Positions 17,424-28,800 of a stretch of DNA of 64,000 nucleotides are shown one piece after another. This DNA comes from Candidatus Nitrospira kreftii. Its GTDB lineage: Bacteria > Nitrospirota > Nitrospiria > Nitrospirales > Nitrospiraceae. The notes beneath the pieces were generated by a model. It ran no database searches. It was not told where the DNA came from and was given only the letters and a program-made list of their open reading frames with translations. The stretch is taken from assembly GCA_014058405.1 (NCBI GenBank), contig CP047423.1, forward strand, positions 3,704,501 to 3,768,500. Reading direction: 5' to 3'. Made by a program: the position numbers and the translations under genes. Numbering within the stretch: the first letter of the stretch is position 1; every line of letters starts with the position of its first letter.

Positions 17424-17498
17424 CGAGGCGTCCTCCACTGCGCGCATGCAACGAGGGTCTTCCGAGACCGCGCGTTGCGCGAGCGAGGAGGATGCTCG
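17424..17498. repeat. Long imperfect hairpin between atpD and atpC
   Basis: A 75-base inverted repeat. The innermost stem GGTCT/AGACC encloses the loop TCCG (17456-17469). It is extended by GCAACG (17448-17453) with CGTTGC (17473-17478) and by TCCTCC (17431-17436) with GGAGGA (17487-17492), and closed by CGAG with CTCG. No T-run follows on the minus strand, so it is not a simple terminator. It may slow decay or reduce readthrough into atpC, or be a REP-type element. Confidence 0.6.
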
Positions 17499-17512
17499 GT
17501 TCATCCGCCTCC

Positions 17513-18985
<1,473 letters not shown>

Positions 18986-19864
18986 TTATTTCAGCGCTTC
19001 GGCGCCACCGACGATATCCATCAGTTCTTTTGTAATCGCTGCTTGTCTGGTTTTGTTGTAGTACAGCGTCACTTTTTTGATGAGTTGGCCCGCATTGCGC
19101 GTCGCTCCATCCATAGCCGCCATGCGAGCACCATGCTCGGCAGCAGCGGACTCCAACAAAATCCTGTAGGTCTGCACCTGAAAATGTTTCGGTATCAGCG
19201 CGCTCAACAGCGCGGCTTCATCCGGTTCATAGAGGTACCCCCCGCCACTCATCCCTTCGTGTGGCGCGGAACTGAACTCTTCCTGAGCATCGATCGGAAA
19301 CAGTTTTTCGACGATCACCCGTTGCTGAATGGCGGACTTGAACTCGTTGTAGACGACATACAATTCGTCGAACGTGCCTTTCACAAAGTTATCCGTGAGA
19401 TCGGCTCCGATATCGAGTGCATGTTCGAAACTGAGTTTATCGAAAATCCCAGTCCATTCTTGGCGAATGGGCCAAGCCCGGCGGCGAAAATAGTCGCGGC
19501 CTTTACGGCCGACGATACTCAAGTTGACCTGTAGACCGCGTGCCTCACATTGCCGGACGAACTCCGAGCTCTTGCGGACAATGTTGCCGTTAAAGCCGCC
19601 GCATAGCCCTCGGTCGCTTGTGACGACGAGCACTTCGACTCTTTTCCCCTCGCGCTTCTGCAAGAGGGGATGAGAGGAACGGTTGACACGCTGACTCAGG
19701 TTGCTCAACACCCCACGCATCTTATGCGCATAGGGACGAGCAGCCAGAATGCGGTCCTGAGACCGTTTCAGCTTCGCCGCGGCGACCATCTTCATGGCCT
19801 TGGTGATTTTTTGCGTATTCTTGAACGCCGCAATCTTGCGGCGTAGCGATTGAAGACTTGGCAT
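18986..19864 (-). CDS. atpG: F1 ATP synthase gamma subunit
   Basis: A 292-residue central-stalk subunit. The N-terminal helix LRRKIAAFKNTQKITKAMKM, the middle VTSDRGLCGGFNGNIVRKS and the C-terminal helix NKTRQAAITKELMDIVGGAEAL are the conserved parts that rotate inside the alpha3beta3 ring. It stands between atpA and atpD in the operon. An intergenic inverted repeat lies upstream. Confidence 0.97.
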   Translation of the reverse strand: MPSLQSLRRKIAAFKNTQKITKAMKMVAAAKLKRSQDRILAARPYAHKMRGVLSNLSQRVNRSSHPLLQKREGKRVEVLVVTSDRGLCGGFNGNIVRKSSEFVRQCEARGLQVNLSIVGRKGRDYFRRRAWPIRQEWTGIFDKLSFEHALDIGADLTDNFVKGTFDELYVVYNEFKSAIQQRVIVEKLFPIDAQEEFSSAPHEGMSGGGYLYEPDEAALLSALIPKHFQVQTYRILLESAAAEHGARMAAMDGATRNAGQLIKKVTLYYNKTRQAAITKELMDIVGGAEALK

Positions 19865-19896
19865 TGTATTCTCTTAGGACGGTGGACTGAGCGTTG

Positions 19897-19940
19897 AGGA
19901 CTGAGGTTACCCTGGGCTCCCTGCCTTCCGTCTCAGTCCT
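19897..19940. repeat. Intergenic inverted repeat between atpA and atpG
   Basis: AGGACTGAG (19897-19905) and CTCAGTCCT (19932-19940) form a perfect nine-base stem with a 26-base loop. Further partial copies of GGACTGAG and CTGAGTCC flank it. No T-run follows, so termination is unlikely. It may be an mRNA processing or stability element, or a decayed repeat. Confidence 0.5.
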
Positions 19941-19958
19941 GAGTCCTCACTCCTGTAC

Positions 19959-21479
19959 TTACGCTTTCCCCCCGTACCCCATCTTTTGCTTGAAGGTCGA
20001 GAGAATCTCTTTCAAACGGCCGCCGACCTTGTCGTCGATCTTGCCGATACTGGCCACTTCCTTCTTGAGGTCGGGATGGTTCTGTTGAACATGATGCAAA
20101 AAGTCCGCTTCGAACTGCTGCACCTTGTCGACCGGAACATCGTCCAGAAACCCATTCACACCGGCATAGATCGACAGCACTTGATCAGCCACCGGCATCG
20201 GCTTGTATTGGCCCTGCTTGAGCAATTCGACCATACGAACACCGCGTGCCAGCTGCATCTGGGTGGCCTTGTCCAGTTCACTGCCGAACTGAGAAAACGC
20301 CGCCATCTCACGATATTGAGCGAGATCGAGCCGGAGCGTACCAGCCACCTGCTTCATGGTCTTAATCTGCGCGGATCCGCCGACACGTGAGACCGACAGC
20401 CCGACGTTAATGGCTGGACGAATCCCGGAATAAAAGAGGTCGCTTCCGAGATAGATTTGGCCGTCGGTGATCGAAATGACGTTGGTCGGGATGTAGGCTG
20501 ACACGTCACCAGCTTGAGTTTCGATGATCGGCAGCGCGGTCAGGCTGCCACCGCCCAGCTTATCGCTCAGTTTGGCAGCGCGCTCCAACAACCGAGAATG
20601 CAGATAAAACACATCGCCTGGATAGGCTTCTCGGCCTGGTGGTCTGCGGAGCAGCAACGATAACTCACGATAGGCAACCGCGTGCTTGGATAAATCGTCA
20701 TAGACAATCAACGCGTGCTTGCCGTTATCTCGGAAATACTCGCCGATTGCTGCACCCGAGAACGGCGCCAGAAACTGCATCGGCGCCGGGTCGCTGGCAC
20801 TCGCCGATACGACCACGCTGTATTCCATCGCATGACTCTCTTCCAGGGTCTTGACGACGCGCGCAACGGTCGAACGCTTTTGGCCGATGGCGACATAGAT
20901 ACAAAATACGCCGAGTCCTTTTTGATTGATAATCGTATCGACGGCGATTGCGGTTTTGCCTGTCTGACGATCGCCGATGATCAATTCCCGCTGTCCACGA
21001 CCGATCGGGATCATGGCATCGATGGCCTTGATGCCGGTCTGCAACGGTTCCCGAACCGACTGACGGGTATTGACTCCAGGGGCGACCATTTCGATGCGCG
21101 AAGAAAGCGAGGACTTGATGGCTCCCTTCCCATCGATCGGCTGGCCGATCGCATTCACCACACGACCGACCAACGCTTCACCCACCGGAATTTCCGCGAT
21201 GCGGCCGGTGCGCTTGACAGGATCGCCTTCCTTCACCCCGACAGAGTCGCCCATCAACACCGCGCCAACGTTGTCTTCCTCGAGGTTCAGCGCAATGCCG
21301 TAGAGGCCTCCAGGAAATTCGAGCATTTCGCCGGCCATGGCTCCATCCAGGCCGTACACCTTGGCGATCCCGTCCCCGACTTGGATGACGGAACCCGTTT
21401 CTTTAACATCGACCTGCTTGTCGAAGCCCTTGATCTTTTCTTTGATAATGGCACTGATTTCTTCCGCCCTAATCTGCAT
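19959..21479 (-). CDS. atpA: F1 ATP synthase alpha subunit
   Basis: A 506-residue subunit with Walker [16 protein letters not shown] near residue 170. Other motifs are [14 protein letters not shown], the [20 protein letters not shown] segment, [20 protein letters not shown] and the alpha-specific [20 protein letters not shown]. It carries the regulatory nucleotide sites and the arginine finger for beta. It lies nine bases after atpH. Confidence 0.98.
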   Translation of the reverse strand: MQIRAEEISAIIKEKIKGFDKQVDVKETGSVIQVGDGIAKVYGLDGAMAGEMLEFPGGLYGIALNLEEDNVGAVLMGDSVGVKEGDPVKRTGRIAEIPVGEALVGRVVNAIGQPIDGKGAIKSSLSSRIEMVAPGVNTRQSVREPLQTGIKAIDAMIPIGRGQRELIIGDRQTGKTAIAVDTIINQKGLGVFCIYVAIGQKRSTVARVVKTLEESHAMEYSVVVSASASDPAPMQFLAPFSGAAIGEYFRDNGKHALIVYDDLSKHAVAYRELSLLLRRPPGREAYPGDVFYLHSRLLERAAKLSDKLGGGSLTALPIIETQAGDVSAYIPTNVISITDGQIYLGSDLFYSGIRPAINVGLSVSRVGGSAQIKTMKQVAGTLRLDLAQYREMAAFSQFGSELDKATQMQLARGVRMVELLKQGQYKPMPVADQVLSIYAGVNGFLDDVPVDKVQQFEADFLHHVQQNHPDLKKEVASIGKIDDKVGGRLKEILSTFKQKMGYGGKA

Positions 21480-21488
21480 GACAACTCC

Positions 21489-22028
21489 TTATTCTCGCGT
21501 CAACGTCACTTGCAAATCGCGCAAGCGGCCTCGGACCGTACTGTCGACCACCGTGCTGCCGATAGAGATCTGCAAGCCGGCGAGATGACTCGCGTCGGTC
21601 TGAAATGTCACATCCACCTCGCGCTTTAGCGTTTCGCGGAGACGCACCTTGATCCGATCTTGTTCTGTTCCTGGAAGGGGGGTTGCCGAGGACACCGTGA
21701 CCGGTTGGGTTCCTTTGGCTTGGTCCACGAGCTTGCCGAACGCATGGGCGATTTCAGGCAGAAATCCAACTCGGCTCTTCCTTACCAATTGACCCAGAAA
21801 TGCCCTGCCGACTGGCGGGCAGCCGAGCTTGTCAGCAAGCGCCGTCAGAACCGCGATTTTTTCCTCTGCCCCGAAAGCAGGCGAGGCCACCACGTGGCGC
21901 AGTTCGCCTGACTCCCTCATGGCCTGACTCAGGCTGTCGAGAGCACTCCTTGTCACTTCAATGTTGGACTGATCGAGGAGCTCAAAGAGGGCCTGTGCAT
22001 AACGTCGCGCAACTGTTGTCTTTATCAC
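21489..22028 (-). CDS. atpH: F1 ATP synthase delta subunit
   Basis: A 179-residue protein with the delta/OSCP pattern: N-terminal ARRYAQALFELLDQ and C-terminal VDVTFQTDASHLAGLQISIG followed by VDSTVRGRLRDLQVTL. It connects the peripheral stalk to the F1 head. It is the first gene of this operon. No atpB, atpE or atpF lies upstream, where a divergent gene begins instead, so the F0 genes must be elsewhere. Confidence 0.93.
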   Translation of the reverse strand: MIKTTVARRYAQALFELLDQSNIEVTRSALDSLSQAMRESGELRHVVASPAFGAEEKIAVLTALADKLGCPPVGRAFLGQLVRKSRVGFLPEIAHAFGKLVDQAKGTQPVTVSSATPLPGTEQDRIKVRLRETLKREVDVTFQTDASHLAGLQISIGSTVVDSTVRGRLRDLQVTLTRE

Positions 22029-22266
22029 CGTTCTCTACTCACTCTTGTTATTTGGACAGACCTGAAAGTTTCGTGTGAGTCACGAAGTAGAGCAGCGGAA
22101 ATTAGCACTGAGACCTGCAAACTGTCAATATGATGCTGGTGACTGTTTATCAGATCTCCGGCATGAGCTCATCGGTGTATACTCACATTCGAGCGGCACA
22201 TCAGCGCCAGCCGCCTCACAAGACTGGTGCGCTCGCATGCGAGGAGACAGGGCGGGGAGGTGAACC

Positions 22267-23349
22267 ATGCGAATTCGATTTGTTTTACCATGGCTTGGGT
22301 TCTGTCTAGCTCTCAGCCTGTATCACACTCTTGCGCTAGCCTACCGCGAATACTTCACACCTGAGCAGCGAACGCAGCTGGAGAACATTCAGACCATTTT
22401 GGTCCAGGTCCTCGCCCTCACCGATCAAGGCGAAGCACCAGGTACTGCCCTCGCTGACGCCGTGGCACAGCGTCTCGGCGAAGTCGGATACGCGACCGTA
22501 CGAGATCCTGCCTCGCCTCACGATGTCGTCTTTCGAGTCAAATGCGAGCAACGCAAAACCTGGGAAGGCACGACTGCGACCGGCGGAGACGCGGACCTGC
22601 CGGACTCGCCGGCCCGCCTTTGGAAAGGCCCCGCGTGCCAACTCAGCTACCTGCTCGGTGGAATGAAAATCAAATGGCAGAAAGAAGTGCGGACGGAGTT
22701 TGAAGATGCCGTCGCTGCCGCACAAGCGGCACAGGCAGGCGACGCGGGCGTTTACGCGATGACCAAGCTACAGGAGGCGCTGGAAAAGTATGAATTTCCC
22801 CTCCTGTTAGCGGCGGAATGGGACCACGTCGATCGTCTTCTCAAGCTTCTCGATTCGCCCGATACCGGCCAAGCACGAAAGATCAAGATCATGTCCCTCC
22901 TGGGAGACATGCAGGCAGACGAAGCGCTCCCAAAACTGAAAGACGCACTGAAGGACCGAGATCTCGCGAAACAGGCGCTCGTTGCCATGGGTAATCTCGG
23001 CAGGGAAGGGATTCCCCTCCTCATCGATATGATGAACACAGCGCCCCAGCTGGAAGTCCAGGCAGCGGCAGCCAAAGGACTTGGGCAGATCGGTGGCATT
23101 GCAGGAGATGCGTCCGTCGTGCTTCCGTTATTGGCTAAGCTCCAAGATCCCAAGACTGATTGGGCCGTCTTAACGGAAGTCGCCTGGGCCCTCGGCAAGA
23201 TTCCTGACAAACGATCGATCCAGCCGCTGTATGACCTCGACAAGAAGCTGCAGGCCATCCGTGATCCCGACAACGTGATCCTCAAGAAGCTCAAGGAAGC
23301 GGTGTTTTGGTCGATCAAGCAATGCGACACGTGGGATCAGTATAGCTAA
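22267..23349 (+). CDS. Exported HEAT-repeat protein
   Basis: A 360-residue protein with a signal peptide (FVLPWLGFCLALSLYHTLALA). A middle domain of unknown type with two cysteines follows. From about residue 180 to 345 there are HEAT/PBS-lyase-like repeats, e.g. SLLGDMQADEALPKLKDAL, VAMGNLGREGIPLLIDMM and EVAWALGKIPDKRSIQPLYD. Such repeats mediate protein contacts. A strong ribosome site (GGGGAGGTGAACC) sets the start. It diverges from the atp operon and has no obvious partner. Confidence 0.78.
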   Translation: MRIRFVLPWLGFCLALSLYHTLALAYREYFTPEQRTQLENIQTILVQVLALTDQGEAPGTALADAVAQRLGEVGYATVRDPASPHDVVFRVKCEQRKTWEGTTATGGDADLPDSPARLWKGPACQLSYLLGGMKIKWQKEVRTEFEDAVAAAQAAQAGDAGVYAMTKLQEALEKYEFPLLLAAEWDHVDRLLKLLDSPDTGQARKIKIMSLLGDMQADEALPKLKDALKDRDLAKQALVAMGNLGREGIPLLIDMMNTAPQLEVQAAAAKGLGQIGGIAGDASVVLPLLAKLQDPKTDWAVLTEVAWALGKIPDKRSIQPLYDLDKKLQAIRDPDNVILKKLKEAVFWSIKQCDTWDQYS

Positions 23350-23448
23350 GCATGCCTCCTGCGATTTCTTTATTTCCAATTAATGGGGCAACTCCAATCG
23401 TGGTGCCACCCCCTTGCCAATGTCCTAATTTTGAGACATACTCCGCAT

Positions 23449-23781
23449 GTGAAGTCGATCACCTTTCATCCGAAAGCCCTGGCATTTATCCGAGACCAGT
23501 CGCCGGCGCTTAAGCGGGAAATCGGTGAGGCACTTCGGGATCTGCAGAAAGGCATCAGCATTGGCCTCCCGCTCAGCAGACCAATGCCTTCAGTCGCAAC
23601 AGGAGCATATGAGCTCAGAGTGCGAAGCGCGACAACGACAGTGCGAGTATTCTACTTTGTTAAACTGGCCGACACGATTCTGGTGTTTCATGGGTTTCAG
23701 AAGAAGACGCAGAAGACACCAGCCCACGAACTTGCACTCGGCCAACGGCGTTTACAGGAGATGGTAGATGGCAACGACTAG
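23449..23781 (+). CDS. RelE/HigB-like toxin (Gp49 family)
   Basis: A 110-residue protein from GTG 23449, reading VKSITFHPKALAFIRDQ. It continues with ELRVRSATTTVRVFYFVK and ILVFHGFQKKTQKTPAHEL, the layout of Gp49-like/HigB ribosome-dependent mRNA nucleases. An open frame extends to ATG 23383, but the extra 22 residues do not fit the family. The 3' end overlaps the antitoxin gene by 14 bases, a toxin-first order typical of HigBA-like pairs. Confidence 0.75.
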   Translation: MKSITFHPKALAFIRDQSPALKREIGEALRDLQKGISIGLPLSRPMPSVATGAYELRVRSATTTVRVFYFVKLADTILVFHGFQKKTQKTPAHELALGQRRLQEMVDGND

Positions 23782-24079
23782 AACCAGCAAACGAGTGACG
23801 GTTGTGACAGCCAACGATCTTGGGCACGCGCTGGGTTTGTCAGCAGCGGATACCGCTGAAATGGAATTTCGGTCGGAACTCACCGTTGTCCTGGCCAAGA
23901 TCATTCAAGCCGGGCGGCTAACCCATGCCGCGATTGCAAAGAGCGCAGGCACATCGAGAACGCGAGTGACGGCGATTGCGAACGGGAATACCCACGGGGT
24001 TTCGACCGATGTGCTGATTCGAGTCCTGGCCGCAACCGGTCATCGGGCAGAAGTCCGGGTCAAGAAGGCAGCAGCCTAA
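23768..24079 (+). CDS. XRE-type antitoxin
   Basis: A 103-residue protein with a helix-turn-helix domain (LTHAAIAKSAGTSRTRVTAIANG at about residues 56-78). It is encoded directly after and overlapping the RelE-like toxin. The expected roles are neutralising the toxin and repressing the pair. The N-terminal half (LGHALGLSAADTAEMEF) probably contacts the toxin. Its stop codon abuts a short fragment resembling a Lon protease C-terminus. Confidence 0.75.
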   Translation: MATTRTSKRVTVVTANDLGHALGLSAADTAEMEFRSELTVVLAKIIQAGRLTHAAIAKSAGTSRTRVTAIANGNTHGVSTDVLIRVLAATGHRAEVRVKKAAA

Positions 24080-24181
24080 TCAGATAACCTGCCGAGGGAA
24101 GAACGCGACGAGCTCACCGTCATTCCGGTGGAGCGGATCGAAGAATCCCTGCCGGAGTCCTCAACCAGGACATCCCCATAG
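24080..24181 (+). pseudogene. Fragment resembling a Lon protease C-terminus
   Basis: Directly after the antitoxin stop, the same frame reads SDNLPREERDELTVIPVERI followed by EESL and ends at TAG 24181. The spacing of the prolines, DEL and the acid-hydrophobic end resembles the last 25-30 residues of Lon (NL-x-(D/E)LP-x-E-x-R). No start, ATPase or protease domain is present, so this would be a leftover of a deleted gene. The match is short and made by eye. Confidence 0.35.
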
Positions 24182-24361
24182 GCCCACCGGCTGAACTGAA
24201 TCAACCGCTAACGACCTTCTCTGCCTCGTACCCTTACTGCTCCGAACGGACATTCGCCGCTGCCACATTCCCCTTCAGCCTTCCCCCTGTGTAGACTTGC
24301 TTTCTACTCGCCAGAGGGGTAGGACATTGGCCATCCAACCTACTAGACGGAGCAGGACTTC

Positions 24362-25649
24362 ATGACAGAACCAACGATCACCTGCCCGAACTGCAAAACA
24401 GAGATCAAGCTGACCGAATCCCTCGCCGCCCCGTTGATTGAATCCACTCGCCGTGATTTCGAAAAGCGACTCGCGCTCAAAGATTCAGACATCGCCAAAA
24501 AGGAAGAAGTGCTGCGCGAGCGGGAGGAAGCCGTCTCGAAGGCCAAGCAGGCCATCGACGATCAGGTGGCCGAGAAGCTTGTCGCGGAACGCGCGAAGAT
24601 TGTTAGCGAGGAATCCAAGAAGGCCAAACTTGCCCTGCAAACGGATATCGACCAGAAGACGAGAGAACTCGCCGAACTTCAAGATGTCCTCACTCAACGC
24701 GATGTCAAACTCGCTGAGGCGCAGAAAGCACAGGCCGATCTCATTCGACAAAAGCGCGAACTGGACGATGCCAAACGGGAATTAGAACTCACGGTCGAAA
24801 AGCGCGTACAGGATGGATTGTTGGCGACCCGCGAACAGGCCAAGAAGGAAGCGGAGGAAGGCCTGAAGCTCAAGGTGATAGAGAAAGAACAAACCATCGC
24901 CTCCATGCAGACCCAGATCGAAGAACTTAAGCGCAGAGCAGAACAAGGATCACAGCAGCTCCAGGGCGAAGTCCAGGAGTTGGAACTTGAAGCGTTACTC
25001 AGAGCAAAGTTCCCGAGAGACACGATCGAACCTGTGCCCAAAGGCGAATTCGGCGGGGATGCACTCCAGCGGGTCATGGGCCCTCTTGGTCAGGTCTGCG
25101 GAACCATTCTTATGGGAATCCAAGCGCACCAAGAATTGGAGCGACGGCTGGCTGGTCAAACTCCGTGACGATCAGCGAACGGCGAAAGCAGACATTGCTA
25201 TTATCGTCAGTCAGACTCTTCCCAAGGACGTTGAGTCTTTTGATCTGGTCGATAGAATTTGGGTGACGAACGCAAAGTCGGTGTTCTCCTTGGCAGTCGC
25301 TCTCCGCCATTCCTTAATCGAACTCGCCTCAGCCCGGCAGGCACTTGATGGCCAACAGACCAAGACCGAAATGGTCTATCAGTATCTCACCGGCCCACGG
25401 TTCCGCCATCGAGTCGAAGCCATCGTCGAGGCGTTCTCGTCAATGCAAGAGGATTTGGATCGGGAAAAGAAAGCCATTACAAAGCAATGGGCCAAGCGAG
25501 AGGAACAGATCGAACGAGTGATGCAAGCGACCGTCGGCATGTATGGGGACTTACAAGCGATTGCCGGAAAACCGTTCCAAGAAATAGAAGGACTTGAACT
25601 CACCGCATTGGAGTCCAAAAACCCAATCCAACAATTGCTGCCTGAGTAA
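24362..25649 (+). pseudogene. DUF2130 coiled-coil protein, frameshifted
   Basis: The first frame (24362-25168) encodes an N-terminal zinc-knuckle-like segment (ITCPNCKTEIKL), a long coiled coil (about residues 25-210) and the start of DUF2130 (DTIEPVPKGEFGGDALQRV). The domain then continues in the +1 frame as FLWESKRTKNWSDGWLVKL to the stop at 25649, with IIVSQTLPKDVESFDLVD, VALRHSLIELASARQAL and MYGDLQAIAGKPFQEIEG. The shift falls at about 25105-25115, where CTTATGG replaces an expected CTNTGG. Joined, it would be about 428 residues, the normal DUF2130 length. A sequencing error or true mutation cannot be separated here. Confidence 0.8.
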
Positions 25650-25808
25650 AAAATCAGCGGCGATGCGTCGGTCGTACTGCTGCTAACTGCAATTCTCCCT
25701 ACTGCCTTGTTGATTTCTATACGCAATGAAGGTAGGAGTTGATTAGAACCGTCCGTTAGAGAAAACGGATCTACACCCCAATACCTATTCAGCAATACGC
25801 TAGCACCG

Positions 25809-28800
25809 ATGCAACTACCTGATGGGTTATACGATAGGCTTGTTACCGAATCGTTGTCACAGCTAATAGATGGCCTTCGAGATCCATCTTACCGCACACT
25901 ATCAACTCTCCCTTCTGAACAAGCAGCAGAGCGAATCACGGACGCTCTTGCCAAACAAGTGACTCAGCTGCTCGATGAAATTGAAGGAAATGATGCGGAT
26001 AAGGCAAAGCAACAGCTCGCCCTCGTCAACGCATTACTAGTTCACCTTAGGCAACAGGTAGCAGGAAACGTGGACCCGCTAATTGAGCCGCCTCAAATCC
26101 TCCAGGCTGTTCATAGAATCGGAGTTGCGCCGAAATTTCCAGAAACTGGACTTGCCATTCCATGGCTTTTTACTTCGGGCAAAGGCTCTCCATCTCTGCT
26201 CTCCGAACTTCGTCGTGAAATTTCCTGCTGCGAGCAAGTGGACGTACTGGTCAGTTTCATCACAGTCGCAGGAGTTCGAAAGCTGTTCGATATTCTCCAG
26301 GCAGCTACAGCTGTGAGCGCTAGTGGCCAACCACGAACACACCTGCGAATCCTGACCACCACTTACACTGGTGCGACTGAGATAGAAGCCCTGGACTATT
26401 TCGCGAAAATGCCAGGCTGCGAAATTAAGGTTTCTCTCGATGGCAGACGGACACGGCTCCACGCAAAAGCATGGATCTTCCACCGTAAAACGAGGTTCGG
26501 CTCGGCTTACGTCGGTAGTGCGAATCTATCAGGCTCGGCCCTGCTCGGCGGGCTCGAATGGACAGTCAAATTCACCGAGCAAGGACAGACTGAACTGTTT
26601 ACTCGCGCTCAAGCCCACTTCGAGACACTCTGGAACGATGGTGAATTCCAACATTACGATGCTGCAAACCCTGAGCACCGCTCCGAGTTGACCCGCGCCC
26701 TGAAGCGGGAGGCCAGTGATCAAATTTCTGCCACAACGACGTTCTTCGATCTTGAGCCTAAGGACTACCAGAAAGACATGCTAGAGCAACTTGCGCTGGA
26801 GCGAGAACGTAGCAGGTCGCGCAACCTCGTTGTCGCAGCGACCGGCACGGGCAAGACCATAGTTGCAGCGTTTGATTACCGTACTGCCTGTCAAACTGTC
26901 GGCGGACGCCCACGTTTGCTATTCGTTGCGCACCGCAAAGAAATTCTACTACAAACTCGACGAACCTACCGCGAGGTATTGCGCGATCACTCATTCGGTG
27001 AAATATTGGCGGGTGGTTCTGAGCTGCAAAGCTACGACCATATTTTCGCCACCATCGACAGCGTTTGTGCGCGTGACCTCGTCTCAATATGCGGGCCACA
27101 ATATTGGCACACAGTCGTTGTCGACGAATGTCATCGGTTAGCAGCGGACCGCTTCGATGCTTTCGTTAAATCAGTATCCCCTCAGGTCTTGCTAGGGCTA
27201 ACTGCCACACCAGAACGTTCAGATGGCAAATCAATCTTCCCGTACTTTGACAATCGCCCTGATGGATCGCCTGCTGTCGAGTTACGCCTCTGGCATGCAC
27301 TAGACCTCCAACTGCTCTGCCCGTTTGAATACTATGGCTGCGACGACGACACCGATTTCTCAGAAGTGCCTTGGGATAAACCAGGTGAGCGAGAGGCCAT
27401 CGACAATCTTGTGACCGGAAATCATACTCGCGCGAGACTTGTTATCGACGAATGGCGGCGATTGACTGGCAACCCAAAGCGGAGCAAAACGATCGCATTT
27501 TGCATATCAGTCGCACACGCCGAATTCATGACGCGGAAGTTCAACGAGGCCGGGCTACCTTCGCTCTGTATAGTAGGCTCGACAGATACTGATGTTCGTC
27601 GCCAAGCACCAGAACGTTTAGCGCGGGGGGAAGTTTGCGCGCTCGTCACTTGCGACCTTTATAACGAGGGCATTGATCTTCCATCTGTTGATACGCTGCT
27701 ACTCCTTCGACCGACACAAAGCCCCGTCTTATTCCAACAACAGATCGGACGTGGTCTACGACTCCATGAGGGCAAGCAAGGTTGTCTTGTCTTAGACTTC
27801 GTCGGCCGATACCGTGCAGACTTTCGTTTCGATCGTTTACTTTCATCGATTAGTGGGCTTTCGCGTAGCCAGATGATTGACGCAGTGAACGAAGGATTCA
27901 GCTCCCTTCCCGTGGGCTGCCACATTCAGCTGCAGCAATTGACGAAAGAGCAAATTCTCAAGAGCCTGCGGACCGCCACGAACCAGTCATGGCGCCGCCT
28001 CCGCAACGAGCTTCAGACCTATATTGCACTCCGCGGACGAGCCACTGTTCGACTTGCAGAATTCCTGCGCGAGCAAGCAGTGCAACTAGATGAGCTTTAT
28101 CGCAATCAAGGCCGCAGCGGGTGGACTGCATTGCGACGCGATGCAGGATTACTGCCCACACCTGAGGCCATTGAGGACGAATATTTTGGCCACCGCTTTA
28201 CAGACTTGCTGCACTGTAACGACCCAGAGCAAGTGGATCTTCTTGTGCGCATCGGTGAATCTTCAGTACACTATCAACGCTTCAGTGACCGTGAACGTTG
28301 CCGACTCCAGATGCTCGCATATCAGATAGACGGCCAACATCACCAGACAGGTAGTGGAGAAGCCTTCATTACTCGACTCTCACAGACACCAGAGCTTTCT
28401 GCCGAACTTGGCGAATTAGGCGCAGTTCTTCAAGCTAGAAGTACTCTGCGATTTCAACAGATACCTGGCCTAACCGACGTGCCTCTGTGCCTTCACGCAA
28501 GCTACGGCATTCGTGAAATTCTAACCGCGGTCGGCTGGCTAACCGCAACACGAAGAACTCCGTTCCAATCCGGTGTGCTTTCGCTACAAGACAGGAAGGT
28601 TGAACTCCTCTTCGTCACGCTCGACAAGTCAGAGGGCTTCCACGACCGTATTGCCTACCGCGATTACGCTATCAGCACCGAACGCTTTCACTGGCAAAGC
28701 CAGAATTCAGCCGGACCTGATACGCCAGCCGGTCGACGATATATTGAAAGCCCAAAGAATGGTTGGTCCTTTCAGCTTTTCGTGAGGCGAAGCAAAGGGG

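Noticed and set aside
20715-21629. A 304-codon plus-strand frame across atpA and atpH.
   Set aside because: Antisense to certain genes and of unnatural composition.
25650-25700. Ten codons reading like SGDASVVLLL, similar to a stretch of the HEAT protein.
   Set aside because: Too short to distinguish a duplicated remnant from chance; no further similarity on either side.
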